Assembly: GCA_964463965.1 (NCBI GenBank)
Contig: CAYXED010000008.1
Location: 30,319-94,318 of the forward strand
From: UBA2166 sp964463965
Lineage (GTDB): Bacteria; Nitrospirota; Nitrospiria; Nitrospirales; UBA2166
Direction: 5' to 3'
Length of the DNA stretch: 64,000 nucleotides
Positions within the stretch are counted from its first letter, which is position 1. Each line of letters starts with the position of its first letter. Below the pieces are notes generated by a model that saw only the letters and a list, made by a program, of their open reading frames with translations, was not told the origin of the DNA and ran no database searches. The position numbers and the translations under genes were made by a program. Positions 35,760 to 45,444 of the stretch are shown one piece after another.

Positions 35760-37337
35760 ATGAATAAACTCTTTCTCAGGGTGCTCACTCACTTTGCGTA
35801 TCTGACAGGCGGTCTTACTGCTATGGTTCTAGTAATGCACTTGGGAGAGCCTTTTGTTAAAGCAGAGCCACCTGTGCTTTCTAATTTAGTTGTCAAGCCG
35901 GATATTATTGCTTTAGGTGTTGGAGAACAACAAGTCACGATTTCCATTCAGGTTGAAGATAAAGACAATAATCTTAACCCTAATGCGATAAAAATAAAAA
36001 AGCTCAGAGTTGGAAAGAAAAATCGTACTGTAGGGTTTTTGAATGATAATGGAGAAGAGGGTGATTTACTTCGAAATGATGGGGTTTTTACAGGAAGGAT
36101 TTTGCTTGATGCTAATATTCCGAGAGAACATAAGTTTAAAATTAAAGCAAAAGACTTTTTAAAGGAGAAATCTGTTTCTGTTGAGTTTTCAGTATTGGCA
36201 GGTCCGGTGCTTGGGCTTTCTTCAAGTACTGATTTGAAAGAACTAGACTTGAAAATTGTGAGAGTATTTTCTGGTCTGAGGTTCTCTGATCCTGTTGATT
36301 TTCTGCAAGACCCTGATGATGATGAACATTGGTATGTTGTCGAACGTAATGGAATTATTAAAGTTTTTGATAATACGGCAAACGTTATGGAAATGAGAAA
36401 ATTTCTTGATATAACAAAATTTGTAGAGCCTCTTAGCGAACTAAATATTGAACTTGGGATGCTATCTGCAGCTTTTCATCCTCAGTTTTCTGAGAATGGA
36501 GAGATATATATTTATTACACGGCCCAGAGGAATAACGTCATTGAGTCTAGGCTTTCAAGGTTTACTAAGTTGCAGGAAGAAGACTCCATATCAGAAGACT
36601 CTGAAGAGATTTTGATACAAATTACACAGCCTCGTATGCGACATAATGGAGGAGCGCTTGCTTTTGGCCCAGATAACTTTCTCTATCTTAGTGTAGGTGA
36701 TGGGGGGGATAGATTTGAAAGTCAAAATACGGACAGTTTATTAGGAAAAATTATTCGTATTGATGTTAATACTAGAACTTCTTATGAAATTCCAGAAGAC
36801 AACCCATTTCTTCAAAAGAATGGAAAGGATGAAATTTACGCTCTTGGGTTTCGTAATCCGTGGCGGTGGAGTTTTGATATTATGACGGGAGTTTTGTGGT
36901 TGGGGGATGTTGGAAATAAGCGTTGGGAGGAAATCGACATTGTTGTACCCGAAGGAAATTATGGATGGCCTGTCTTAGAGGGAAATGAATGCGCTGGTTT
37001 CTTGCCCTGTGAAACAGACACATTAGTGAGTCCAATTCTCACTTACAGTCATAATGAAGGCTGTTCGGTGATTGGAGGACATGTTTACCGTGGTACGGCA
37101 CTTGCCCAGTTAGATGGAGTATATATATATTCAGATTTTTGTGCTGGGGGCTTGATCGGTCTTTCTATTGATAAGGCCGGAAAAATTAAAAAAACAAGGC
37201 TTATAGAAGGAAATGATAAAAACCCTAGTGATGAAGAGTTAGATTTATTCGTACGCTCAATTAGCCTGGACAATGAAGGCGAAATTTATATTGTGGACAA
37301 CAACGCAAGGTTATTTAAGTTGATCAGCTCTGAGTAG
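35760..37337 (+). CDS. Secreted PQQ-dependent sugar dehydrogenase (GSDH type) with N-terminal beta-sandwich
   Basis: 525 residues. A signal peptide or anchor covers residues 1-33. Residues 38-150 form an Ig-like domain (VVKPDIIALGVGEQQVTISI through FSVLAGP). From about 160 the soluble aldose sugar dehydrogenase propeller begins: FSDPVDFLQDP, HNGGALAFGPDNFLYLSVGD (His-Asn-Gly-Gly is the PQQ/substrate motif), FRNPWRWSFD, and GNYGWPVLEGNE. It would oxidise sugars or other alcohols in the periplasm and pass electrons to the respiratory chain. The PQQ synthesis genes are not in the window, and the true substrate is unknown. Confidence 0.85.
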   Translation: MNKLFLRVLTHFAYLTGGLTAMVLVMHLGEPFVKAEPPVLSNLVVKPDIIALGVGEQQVTISIQVEDKDNNLNPNAIKIKKLRVGKKNRTVGFLNDNGEEGDLLRNDGVFTGRILLDANIPREHKFKIKAKDFLKEKSVSVEFSVLAGPVLGLSSSTDLKELDLKIVRVFSGLRFSDPVDFLQDPDDDEHWYVVERNGIIKVFDNTANVMEMRKFLDITKFVEPLSELNIELGMLSAAFHPQFSENGEIYIYYTAQRNNVIESRLSRFTKLQEEDSISEDSEEILIQITQPRMRHNGGALAFGPDNFLYLSVGDGGDRFESQNTDSLLGKIIRIDVNTRTSYEIPEDNPFLQKNGKDEIYALGFRNPWRWSFDIMTGVLWLGDVGNKRWEEIDIVVPEGNYGWPVLEGNECAGFLPCETDTLVSPILTYSHNEGCSVIGGHVYRGTALAQLDGVYIYSDFCAGGLIGLSIDKAGKIKKTRLIEGNDKNPSDEELDLFVRSISLDNEGEIYIVDNNARLFKLISSE

Positions 37338-37390
37338 GTATTTTTTATTGTTTCAAAGGCAGATATGCAGGGACAGTTTTAGAAAAAAAC

Positions 37391-40300
37391 TTATGGCTCA
37401 TACGATAGGGTAGGAGAAAGCCATCGTTCTATCTCTTGAATAGTCATTTTTTTCCTTTTAGCTAAATCCTCAATTTGATCGCGCCCTATTTTTCCAGTAC
37501 CAAAGTACTTTGAGGCTGGATGTGAAAAATAAAATCCACTAACTGATGCGGCAGGGAGCATTGCAAAACTGTCAGTAAGTTGTATGCCAGTATGTTCTTC
37601 TACCTGGAGTAACTTCCAAAGAAGAGATTTTTCTGTATGATCTGGGCAGGCAGGATATCCTGGGGCGGGTCTAATCCCTTGATAATTTTCATCAATTAAT
37701 TTTGCATTTGAGAAATCTTCGTCATGAGAGTATCCCCAGAACTCTTTTCTAACCCTTTCATGCATATGTTCTGCAAATGCTTCGGCTAAACGATCAGCAA
37801 GTGCTTTTAAAAGGATTGCATTATAATCATCTTGAGCATTTTCAAATCTTTTAACAATTTGTTCAATGTGAATTCCGGTAGTTACAGCAAATCCACCAAT
37901 ATAATCATCTTTTTTAGTATCCTTAGGTGCAATAAAATCTGCTAAACAATTATTGGGAGTTTGCTCTTGGCGAGGGATTTGTTGGCGTATTTGGTGGAAG
38001 GTGCATAGTATTTTTGAGCGGGTATTGTCAGAGTAAACCTCAATATCATCATCTTTAACAGTGTTTGCGGGGTATAGCCCTATAACGGCATTTGCGGTGA
38101 GCCAGTTTTCATCGATGATATGGGTTAGCATTTCTTGTGCATCGGCGTATAGCTTTTTTGCGGCTTCTCCTATTGTCGCGTCATTTAGAATGGCAGGGAA
38201 GCGCCCTCCGAGCTCCCAAGTTTGAAAAAATGGTGTCCAGTCAATTCGGTCTACCAAACTTTGTAAAGGATAATTAATAAATGTCTTGTTGCCTATGAGT
38301 AATGGTTTGGGTGGATGATAAGTTTCCCAGTTCACGCGAAACTTGTTATTGCGTGCAGCCTCAATTGATATGAGGTTAGTTTTTTTCTTTCGAGTTGTAT
38401 GGTCGAGGCGCTTTTCTTCGTACTCAGTTTTTATCTTTTCTACAAATCCTTTTTTTGTATTGGAAGAAAACAATTGTTGTGCTACACCCACTGCGCGGGA
38501 GGCATCTTTAACGTAAATAGTTGGACCATGGTATTTGGGGTCAATTTTGACTGCAGTGTGGGCTATAGATGTTGTAGCTCCGCCGATAAGTAAAGGCACC
38601 TCGAGGTTAAGTCTGTTCATCTCGCTCGCAACATAAACCATCTCATCTAACGATGGAGTTATGAGCCCAGAGAGGCCAATAACATCTACTTCTTCGCGTT
38701 TCGCAGTAGCGAGAATTTTTTCACATGGAACCATTACCCCGAGGTCAATTACTTCATAGTTGTTGCATTGCAAAATTACACCGACAATATTTTTCCCAAT
38801 ATCATGGACATCACCCTTAACCGTTGCAAGTAGTATTTTTCCATTCGACCGTGAACCTTCAGTCTTTTCATCCTCAATGAATGGTTCAAGGTAGCTTACT
38901 GCCTTTTTCATAACTCGGGCAGACTTTACAACTTGAGGAAGAAACATTTTTCCCACGCCAAACAAGTCACCAACGACGTTCATCCCATCCATTAAGGGCC
39001 CTTCAATAACTTCTATTGGGCGATTTGCCTTTTTACGAGCTTCTTCTGTGTCTTCTTCAATATAGTCGGTGATGCCTTTTACGAGGGCATGTTCAAGACG
39101 TTTTTCAATTGGCCACTGACGCCACAGCGGGTCCTCAGGTTTTTGTGATGAGCTTTCTGAAGTTCTATATTGTTCTGCAATCTCAAGGAGGCGTTCAGTG
39201 GCATCGAGGCGTCTATTTAGAACGACATCTTCTACACAGTTGCGTAATTCATTATCGATATTTTCGTATATAGTTAGTTGTCCAGGGTTAACTATTCCCA
39301 TTGTCATACCAGCCTTAATAGCGTGGTATAAGAAAACAGAGTGCATAGCTTCTCGTATCGAGTCATTGCCTCTAAAGGAAAATGAAAAATTTGATACGCC
39401 ACCGCTTATCATGGCGTGGGGTAAGGTAGTTATAATTTGACGAGTTGCTTCTATAAAGTCCACGCCATAGCTGTTGTGCTCATCAATTCCTGTTGCGACT
39501 GCAAAGATATTTGGATCGAAAATAATATCTTCTGGGGGGAAGCCTACTTTTTTAGTGAGTATTTCATAGGCGCGAGTACAAATAGCCACCTTGTCTTTTA
39601 TTGTTGCAGCTTGGCCATCTTCATCAAAAGCCATCACAATTGTTGCGGCCCCGTAATGAAGAATCTTTTGTGCCCTTTCGATGAAAACTTTTTCTCCATC
39701 TTTGAGGCTAATTGAGTTGACAACTGGTTTGCCTTGAGTAAGTTTTAAGCCTTCCTCAATAACTTCCCATTTTGATGAATCAATCATTATTGGAAGACGA
39801 GCAATATCTGGTTCGGAGGCAATGAGGCATAAAAAATTAGACATTGCCTGCTTTGAATCTAGCATTCCTTCGTCCATGTTAATGTCAGTGATTTGTGCGC
39901 CATTTTCAACTTGGTCACGTGCAACATCAAGAGCAGTTTCGTATTGGTCATCTTTAATTAATTTTCTAAAACGTGCCGATCCTGTAACATTTGTGCGTTC
40001 ACCAATATTTACAAAGAGAGAATCAGGAGTGATAGTTAGTGCTTCAAGACCGCTAAGACGACAGGCAGTTTGTATTTTCGGAATATTACGTGGGGAAATG
40101 TTTTTTAGTGATGTTACAATAGCTGAAATATACTCTGGCCGTGTACCACAACAACCACCAACAATGTTTAATAGGTTAGATTCAGCAAATTCTTTTATTT
40201 GTTCAGCCATTTCCTGTGGTGTTTGGTCGTATTCTCCAAATTCATTTGGTAATCCTGCATTTGGATGAGCGCTTACGTGAGTGTCCGCAATGCGAGCAAG

Positions 40301-41077
40301 TTCTTGAATGTAAGGTCTGAGTTGTAGAGCGCCAAGAGCACAATTCAGGCCAATTGAAATAGGATTAACGTGGCGTACTGAGTTCCAAAATGCCTCAGTT
40401 GTTTGACCGGATAGTGTCCGACCAGATGCATCAGTAATTGTTCCAGAGATCATAACTGGTATGGGTATATTGCGAGTATGATTAAATTGGCTAATAGCAT
40501 AAAGTGCCGCCTTAGCATTAAGAGTGTCAAATATAGTTTCGACGAGAATTAAATCTACTCCACCTTGGACCAGAGCTTGAGTAGATTCGCTATAGGTCGA
40601 GACAAGATCATCAAAAGTTATATTTCTATAGCCAGGATTATTTACGTCTGGTGATATTGAAGCAGTACGATTTGTGGGACCTAGTACTCCTGCAACAAAC
40701 CTGTGTTTTCCGGTTTCGTTCGATATATCATCTGCGGCTTGGCGTGCAAGTTTTGCGGCCTCGAAGTTCAGTTCATAAACCAGGTTCTCCATCTGGTAAT
40801 CGGCCATAGAGATTGCATTGGAATTAAATGTATTTGTTTCTACAATATCTGCCCCAGCTTCGTAGTACGATCGGTGAATGTCCATAATCGTTTTTGGTTG
40901 AGTGAGTACGAGTAAATCATTGTTGCCTTTTAAATCACATGGATGGTTAGTAAATCGAGTACCACGGAAGTCTTTCTCAGTGAACTTGTAACCTTGAATC
41001 ATAGTGCCCATAGCACCATCAAGAATAAGTATTTTTTCTTTAAGTAGTTTTTTGAAGAACGGTATTTTATCTTCCAT
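37391..41077 (-). CDS. metH: Cobalamin-dependent methionine synthase
   Basis: Transfers a methyl group from methyltetrahydrofolate to homocysteine via cobalamin. All four modules are present in 1228 residues. The homocysteine domain has zinc cysteines at 246 (LNCALG) and 309-310 (GGCCGT). The pterin domain starts NIGERTNVTGS, near residue 360. The cobalamin domain has DVHDIGKN, whose His is the lower ligand, near residue 755. The reactivation domain contains RPAPGYPACPDHTEK. No cobalamin or SAM riboswitch fits in the 15 bases before it, so it is probably transcribed from upstream, with the cupin gene. Confidence 0.96.
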   Translation of the reverse strand: MEDKIPFFKKLLKEKILILDGAMGTMIQGYKFTEKDFRGTRFTNHPCDLKGNNDLLVLTQPKTIMDIHRSYYEAGADIVETNTFNSNAISMADYQMENLVYELNFEAAKLARQAADDISNETGKHRFVAGVLGPTNRTASISPDVNNPGYRNITFDDLVSTYSESTQALVQGGVDLILVETIFDTLNAKAALYAISQFNHTRNIPIPVMISGTITDASGRTLSGQTTEAFWNSVRHVNPISIGLNCALGALQLRPYIQELARIADTHVSAHPNAGLPNEFGEYDQTPQEMAEQIKEFAESNLLNIVGGCCGTRPEYISAIVTSLKNISPRNIPKIQTACRLSGLEALTITPDSLFVNIGERTNVTGSARFRKLIKDDQYETALDVARDQVENGAQITDINMDEGMLDSKQAMSNFLCLIASEPDIARLPIMIDSSKWEVIEEGLKLTQGKPVVNSISLKDGEKVFIERAQKILHYGAATIVMAFDEDGQAATIKDKVAICTRAYEILTKKVGFPPEDIIFDPNIFAVATGIDEHNSYGVDFIEATRQIITTLPHAMISGGVSNFSFSFRGNDSIREAMHSVFLYHAIKAGMTMGIVNPGQLTIYENIDNELRNCVEDVVLNRRLDATERLLEIAEQYRTSESSSQKPEDPLWRQWPIEKRLEHALVKGITDYIEEDTEEARKKANRPIEVIEGPLMDGMNVVGDLFGVGKMFLPQVVKSARVMKKAVSYLEPFIEDEKTEGSRSNGKILLATVKGDVHDIGKNIVGVILQCNNYEVIDLGVMVPCEKILATAKREEVDVIGLSGLITPSLDEMVYVASEMNRLNLEVPLLIGGATTSIAHTAVKIDPKYHGPTIYVKDASRAVGVAQQLFSSNTKKGFVEKIKTEYEEKRLDHTTRKKKTNLISIEAARNNKFRVNWETYHPPKPLLIGNKTFINYPLQSLVDRIDWTPFFQTWELGGRFPAILNDATIGEAAKKLYADAQEMLTHIIDENWLTANAVIGLYPANTVKDDDIEVYSDNTRSKILCTFHQIRQQIPRQEQTPNNCLADFIAPKDTKKDDYIGGFAVTTGIHIEQIVKRFENAQDDYNAILLKALADRLAEAFAEHMHERVRKEFWGYSHDEDFSNAKLIDENYQGIRPAPGYPACPDHTEKSLLWKLLQVEEHTGIQLTDSFAMLPAASVSGFYFSHPASKYFGTGKIGRDQIEDLAKRKKMTIQEIERWLSPTLSYEP

Positions 41078-41092
41078 AAATCGTACGCTTTT

Positions 41093-41515
41093 TTATGGGT
41101 TTTCCTGAATACGTTTATCTTTTCCATCAAAAGGTGGGTGGAATATTGCATAAGCTTGAGTAGGGGAGGGGCCATGATTTTCCGCCCAATGCCAAGTGCC
41201 ACGTGGTATTTCAATCAGGTCACCAGGATGCATCATTATAGTTTTTTCGCTGAAATGTATCGCACTCGTCCCAGAAAAAATAAATACCGTCAAATCGTGT
41301 GAGTCGTGAACATGAGGTGATTCTGCGCCCATAAGTCGAATCCAATGAAAGCTAGCGTTGGATGTAACAGAGAGATTTTTAATTGCGATATTACGGGTAG
41401 TTTCCTGTGGGCTCCATTGCAGATTTGAGTCTATTTTATTACCCTCAGCTGCAGAGAGAAGTGGTGACAGTAACAGTATGATACAAAAATTAAGAGGTAT
41501 TATTATTCTTTTCAT
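41093..41515 (-). CDS. Periplasmic single-domain cupin
   Basis: 140 residues from an ATG preceded by AGGTGG, with a signal peptide (about residues 1-22, IPLNFCIILLLSPLLSAAEG). The cupin motifs are ESPHVHDSHDLTVFIFSG and PGDLIEIPRGTWHWAE, which supply the usual His/Glu metal site. Function is unknown; it could be a metal-dependent dioxygenase, isomerase or ligand-binding protein. It lies 15 bases upstream of metH on the same strand, which may only reflect shared transcription. The frame extends to 41629 but the signal peptide sets the start. Confidence 0.75.
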   Translation of the reverse strand: MKRIIIPLNFCIILLLSPLLSAAEGNKIDSNLQWSPQETTRNIAIKNLSVTSNASFHWIRLMGAESPHVHDSHDLTVFIFSGTSAIHFSEKTIMMHPGDLIEIPRGTWHWAENHGPSPTQAYAIFHPPFDGKDKRIQENP

Positions 41516-41695
41516 TATACACCACCTATCTTGATAATCAGTTATTTTAAAAATTATTCTGGAACTTGCCTTTAGTATTACGTAAGGATGCTCAATGCAA
41601 CTACTCAGATATATCATAAACGCCGGCAAAAATGGAGGACTCGTCTTCCTTGGTATTTTCGTAAGTTATGCTAAGAGGGGAACTTAGGCGGTATT

Positions 41696-42952
41696 ATGAA
41701 GTTAAGTATTTTTTTGAAATCATTTGGACCAGGTTTGCTTTTTGCCGGAACTTGTATCGGGGTTTCACATTTAGTTCAATCTACACGGGCTGGGGCTTTA
41801 GAGGGACTTGCACTTGCGGGAATAATTTTTTTAGCACTTGTTCTTAAATACCCATTTTTTGATTTTTCTCCCCGCTATACTGCTGCGACGGGTTTAACTT
41901 TAATAGAGGGGTATAAGCGAATTGGGTTGTGGGCTTTGTGGACTTATATACTGCTCACGGTTTTTTCGTCAATAATTGTTCAAGCTACCGTAGTTTTGTT
42001 TACAGCCTATCTTGTTCAGTTTGTTTTCGGCTTTGAAGTTTCTTTGTCTGTTTTGGGGGGGCTGCTGTGCTTTCTATGTGCAATTGTCCTTTTTTTGGGG
42101 CGTTTTCAATTACTTGACTATACCATTAAACTTGTTTTGCTTCTCCTGGCTTGTTCAACTTTTGCAGCGGCTTTTTTGACGATGCCTAGAGTTAATTTTT
42201 CAACCTTTGGTTTTTGGGTTTTTGAAGGTAATGAATTAATTATCCCACTTGGGTTTTTGCTTGCATTACTTGGATGGATGCCAACTGCAATTGATTTGTC
42301 AGTTTGGAGCTCTTTATGGACTCTAGCCAAAGATAGGATATCTGGATCAAGAACTGATGTTGCAACTGCAAGACTAGATTTTCAAATTGGTTATTTTGCG
42401 ACGGGTATTTTTGCTTTTGCCTTTCTCATTATTGGTGCGGGTGTAATGCATAGTACTGGGGATGTTTTTAGTAATCACGGGACAGTGTTTTCAACTCAAT
42501 TGATTGATTTATATACCGTTGCACTTGGTGAGTGGGTTAGGCCGATTGTTATTGTTGCGGTTCTTACAACTATGCTTTCAACTACTTTAACAATTATTGA
42601 TGGGTTTCCAAGGGCATTGGACAATGCAATTCGAACTCTTCGTGTGTCCAGCCGTGAATGTCAACTTAACGGTTCAATTAGCCCTATATATTGGGTTGTT
42701 TTAGTATTTCTTGCTATTGCAACTGTGCTAGTTCTTGAGGTCTTTATTGGTAATATGACAACTATGATTGATTTTGCGACTATCATGGCTTTTCTTACCG
42801 CACCCGTTGTAGGTTATCTTAACCTTCGTGCCGTCTGTTCAGTTGATATGCCACTTGAACATCGGCCAGGCTTTGCTATGCGAATGCTTTCATATGCTGG
42901 TTTGTTTTTTATGCTGAGCATTGCTATTGCCTATCTTGTTTTTCGATTTTAG
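41696..42952 (+). CDS. Nramp-related membrane transporter lacking the canonical metal motif
   Basis: 418 residues with about eleven membrane segments. The N-terminus (FGPGLLFAGTCIGVSHLVQS) aligns with the first helix of Nramp/MntH divalent metal transporters, but the metal-binding DPGN motif is replaced by CIGVS. The sixth-helix MPH motif reads WMPTAIDLSVW, keeping Met-Pro but not His. Thus substrate and coupling may differ from manganese or iron uptake. It is preceded by a divergent region shared with the cupin gene and followed by a probable terminator. Confidence 0.8.
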   Translation: MKLSIFLKSFGPGLLFAGTCIGVSHLVQSTRAGALEGLALAGIIFLALVLKYPFFDFSPRYTAATGLTLIEGYKRIGLWALWTYILLTVFSSIIVQATVVLFTAYLVQFVFGFEVSLSVLGGLLCFLCAIVLFLGRFQLLDYTIKLVLLLLACSTFAAAFLTMPRVNFSTFGFWVFEGNELIIPLGFLLALLGWMPTAIDLSVWSSLWTLAKDRISGSRTDVATARLDFQIGYFATGIFAFAFLIIGAGVMHSTGDVFSNHGTVFSTQLIDLYTVALGEWVRPIVIVAVLTTMLSTTLTIIDGFPRALDNAIRTLRVSSRECQLNGSISPIYWVVLVFLAIATVLVLEVFIGNMTTMIDFATIMAFLTAPVVGYLNLRAVCSVDMPLEHRPGFAMRMLSYAGLFFMLSIAIAYLVFRF

Positions 42953-42992
42953 TATATCTGTTTCAAATGCTTAACTTTTCTTTAATCATTTG

Positions 42993-43013
42993 AGGGTTTA
43001 CTATGAAAACCCT
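42993..43013 (+). terminator. Probable terminator after the Nramp-related gene
   Basis: AGGGTTT (42993-42999) pairs with AAACCCT (43007-43013) around a 7-base loop, and TATCTAATTTTT follows. The hairpin is only moderately GC-rich, so it may be a weak terminator. Confidence 0.5.
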
Positions 43014-43053
43014 TATCTAATTTTTCATACTTTGATGACAAGGAGGGATTCAA

Positions 43054-43377
43054 GTGGATTACTCAATTACTGTCCAGAAATTGAAAGAGAGACTGGATAA
43101 TGGAGATAAGATTTTTATTCTTGACGTGCGCGAGGCATGGGAGCATTCAATGGCAAAAATTGACGGAGCTGTCCTAATTTCTCTAGGGGAACTCCCTCAA
43201 TCATTAGATCAATTAGATAAAGAGCAGGAAATTGTGTGCTATTGCCATCATGGCATGAGAAGTGCAGATGCCACAGGTTTTCTTCTCCAGCAGGGTTTTA
43301 CGGCTGTAAAAAACCTTGAAGGAGGAATCGATGCGTGGTCAGTATTGGTTGATCCAAGCGTGCCACGATATCAGTGA
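43054..43377 (+). CDS. Single-domain rhodanese (sulfurtransferase)
   Basis: 107-residue rhodanese like GlpE or PspE without a signal peptide. FILDVREAWEH is the first conserved block and CHHGMRS the active-site loop, with Cys64 as the sulfur-carrying residue. It may move sulfur from thiosulfate or a persulfide to an acceptor; the acceptor is not evident from the neighbours. A GTG start with AGGAGGG upstream fits best. It converges with the SirB1-type gene. Confidence 0.9.
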   Translation: MDYSITVQKLKERLDNGDKIFILDVREAWEHSMAKIDGAVLISLGELPQSLDQLDKEQEIVCYCHHGMRSADATGFLLQQGFTAVKNLEGGIDAWSVLVDPSVPRYQ

Positions 43378-43397
43378 TGTTAGTTGTAGCGGGTGTC

Positions 43398-44255
43398 TTA
43401 TCTTCGTAATGAGGTTTTTCGGAGAAGGTCGATAAACCGATTCAACTGCGTAGCTTTAATTGTGTCATTATCATTTTTATATAGTGAGCTGAGATTCCGA
43501 AGCATGCGTGTAAGAATTAAGTGTATAGAGATGGGGTGAAGGTATTTTGCTTTAAATCCATAGCCGTTTCGTATTAAGAAACGTGCGCAATCCTTATCGG
43601 TTAAAAGTGCTCCTGCATTGAAACAGTCGATAAACACTTTATAGTCTTTCGTTGAGTATTTTACTAAGAAATGGCCAGGTGTGCCTACACCATAGAGGGG
43701 GAGATTTAATCTACTGCCTATTAAAATATAGAGGACTGAGAGCCCAATTGGGATTCCTGTTTTTCGATCAATGATTTTATCAAGAAAACTGTTCTCCACC
43801 TCGTTATAAGATGTGCTGTTTCCACAGAATCCTTGTTCAGTGAAGAAGTAATGATTAAATGCACGGATGATATCCTCACCTGAAGCTTTTTGATTTATTT
43901 CTTGTTGTGCCGCCTTTGCCATGCTATCAATTTTCTTTACGTATTCAGGTATATTTATATTTGGAGATCCAAATTGTGCGATGAGAAATGCCCCTCGTTC
44001 TAAGCTGGTGTTATTGTCCTCTTCTTCTGACAGAGTGAAAAAAGCATTCTCCATATCTTTGCGCAGAATAGCTTCTAGAACAGGAGCAATGCGATGAAGG
44101 AGCATCGGCTGTGTCTCTCTGGCTCGTTGGAGATGAGGGACTGCTAGTGTTCCTATAGTCACTAAATGTGCTGCAACGGTTTCAACAACTGACTCGTTTT
44201 CATCTTGAAGGAGCGTAATAAGTGGGGTGATGTCTTTTTCGCTTAGGTTATTCAT
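43398..44255 (-). CDS. SirB1-type transglutaminase-like protein
   Basis: 285 residues. The N-terminal 80 residues are helical and repeat-like (LLQDENESVVETVAAHLVTIG recalls a HEAT repeat). The remaining part matches the SirB1/transglutaminase-like family: FFTEQGFCGNSTSY, DRKTGIPIGLSVLYILIG, and GVGTPGHFLVKY. The Cys and His of the transglutaminase-like core may be those in GFCGN and PGHFLV. Function is not established. It lies downstream of the cation exchanger gene on the same strand, 24 bases away. Confidence 0.75.
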   Translation of the reverse strand: MNNLSEKDITPLITLLQDENESVVETVAAHLVTIGTLAVPHLQRARETQPMLLHRIAPVLEAILRKDMENAFFTLSEEEDNNTSLERGAFLIAQFGSPNINIPEYVKKIDSMAKAAQQEINQKASGEDIIRAFNHYFFTEQGFCGNSTSYNEVENSFLDKIIDRKTGIPIGLSVLYILIGSRLNLPLYGVGTPGHFLVKYSTKDYKVFIDCFNAGALLTDKDCARFLIRNGYGFKAKYLHPISIHLILTRMLRNLSSLYKNDNDTIKATQLNRFIDLLRKTSLRR

Positions 44256-44279
44256 TGTTTGAGACAGGCTTTGACGACA

Positions 44280-45299
44280 TTATACAAAGAATATCATTAG
44301 AAGGTAACTCATATAGCATAAGCCATTAATGAGCATATGATAGGGCTTTAGGGTGCCGCGGCGAATTTGTAGGAGCAGATACATTGACGCTAACATAGTA
44401 ACAGCAACACCTAATAAAATTTCTGGGCGTGGTGACCACGCAGTCAATGCTATACCCAGAGCAGGTAGCAAGCTTCCTTGAAAGACCATGGCACCACTGA
44501 TATTTCCGAATGCCATAGTATCACGACCACGATTAATCCAAAGTATACTGTTTACTTTTTCAGGAAGTTCTGTTGCAAAGGGGATTATTATCAAAGATAG
44601 GGTGAGAGCAGAAACTGATAGCCATACTGATATATGTTCAATGCTATAAACAAATCCTTTTGTACCAATAATAATGAATGCAAGCCCGATACTTAGCTGC
44701 AGCAGTATAGTCGGGATGTTGGTAGGTATTTTTACTCGTGAAAGAAACAATGGGTGGTCTGCTTCTGTTGCATGCCCTGCTTGAACAAGGGCTTTTGATG
44801 CTCGAATGGTAAGGAAAAGGTAGGTTCCGTAGATTAATACTAATAATGCCGCTATTCCCCAGCGAACCAATTGTAAGTCTGAAGGAACAAACAGTGCGAC
44901 TCCTCCTAAGGTAAAGGCTATTAGAAACCATCTCAGATCGCGGTTTAGGCCTGATGGTTCAGGGTTAAATTCACCACTCCAACCTCGTTTTTTGGCAGCA
45001 AAAACAGCCATAAGAAAAAAAGCTAGCGTTGATAAAAGCAAAGGGGCTCCAAGAATCGCCCCAATTCCAACATCGTGCCGAACGGCCTCGCTTCCTGTGC
45101 TACCAAGAATTGCAATTATCGGTACCATAGATTCAGGAAGTGCTGTGCCTACTGCAGCGAAGATCGACCCCGTAATGCCTTCAGAGATTTTAAGTTTCTC
45201 ACCTAAGTGCTCAAGTGCATTGGTAAATGTCTCTGCACCAATTAGGATGATAACTGTTGAGATGATAAGTATTAAGATTACAAGTAAGTTGTTATCCAT
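44280..45299 (-). CDS. Sodium/calcium exchanger family (CaCA) membrane protein
   Basis: 339 residues with ten or so membrane helices in two inverted halves. The alpha repeats are recognisable: ITGSIFAAVGTALPESMVPI in the first and LSLIIIPFATELPEKVNSI in the second, each with the Glu that binds the cation. Relatives exchange calcium for sodium or protons; the exact cation here is unknown. It is followed on the same strand by the SirB1-type gene. Confidence 0.85.
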   Translation of the reverse strand: MDNNLLVILILIISTVIILIGAETFTNALEHLGEKLKISEGITGSIFAAVGTALPESMVPIIAILGSTGSEAVRHDVGIGAILGAPLLLSTLAFFLMAVFAAKKRGWSGEFNPEPSGLNRDLRWFLIAFTLGGVALFVPSDLQLVRWGIAALLVLIYGTYLFLTIRASKALVQAGHATEADHPLFLSRVKIPTNIPTILLQLSIGLAFIIIGTKGFVYSIEHISVWLSVSALTLSLIIIPFATELPEKVNSILWINRGRDTMAFGNISGAMVFQGSLLPALGIALTAWSPRPEILLGVAVTMLASMYLLLQIRRGTLKPYHMLINGLCYMSYLLMIFFV

Positions 45300-45444
45300 T
45301 TAATTAATAGGCACCATGTGATAATTTTGTTCGAGCAAATTAGGCGGCATCATAGCATATACACACTGACAATTCGGTTTTCACGTATAAAGTGTGCTAT
45401 AGCTAACCCGACAGTTTAGCTTATAACAGATTTTTGAGGATTCT

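Noticed and set aside
37338..37390. Intrinsic terminator between the sugar dehydrogenase and metH genes
   Set aside because: A and T tracts are present, but no stable hairpin precedes a T-run on either strand.
40999..41214. 71-codon frame overlapping metH and the cupin gene
   Set aside because: It is a shadow frame across two well-supported genes, with no ribosome site.
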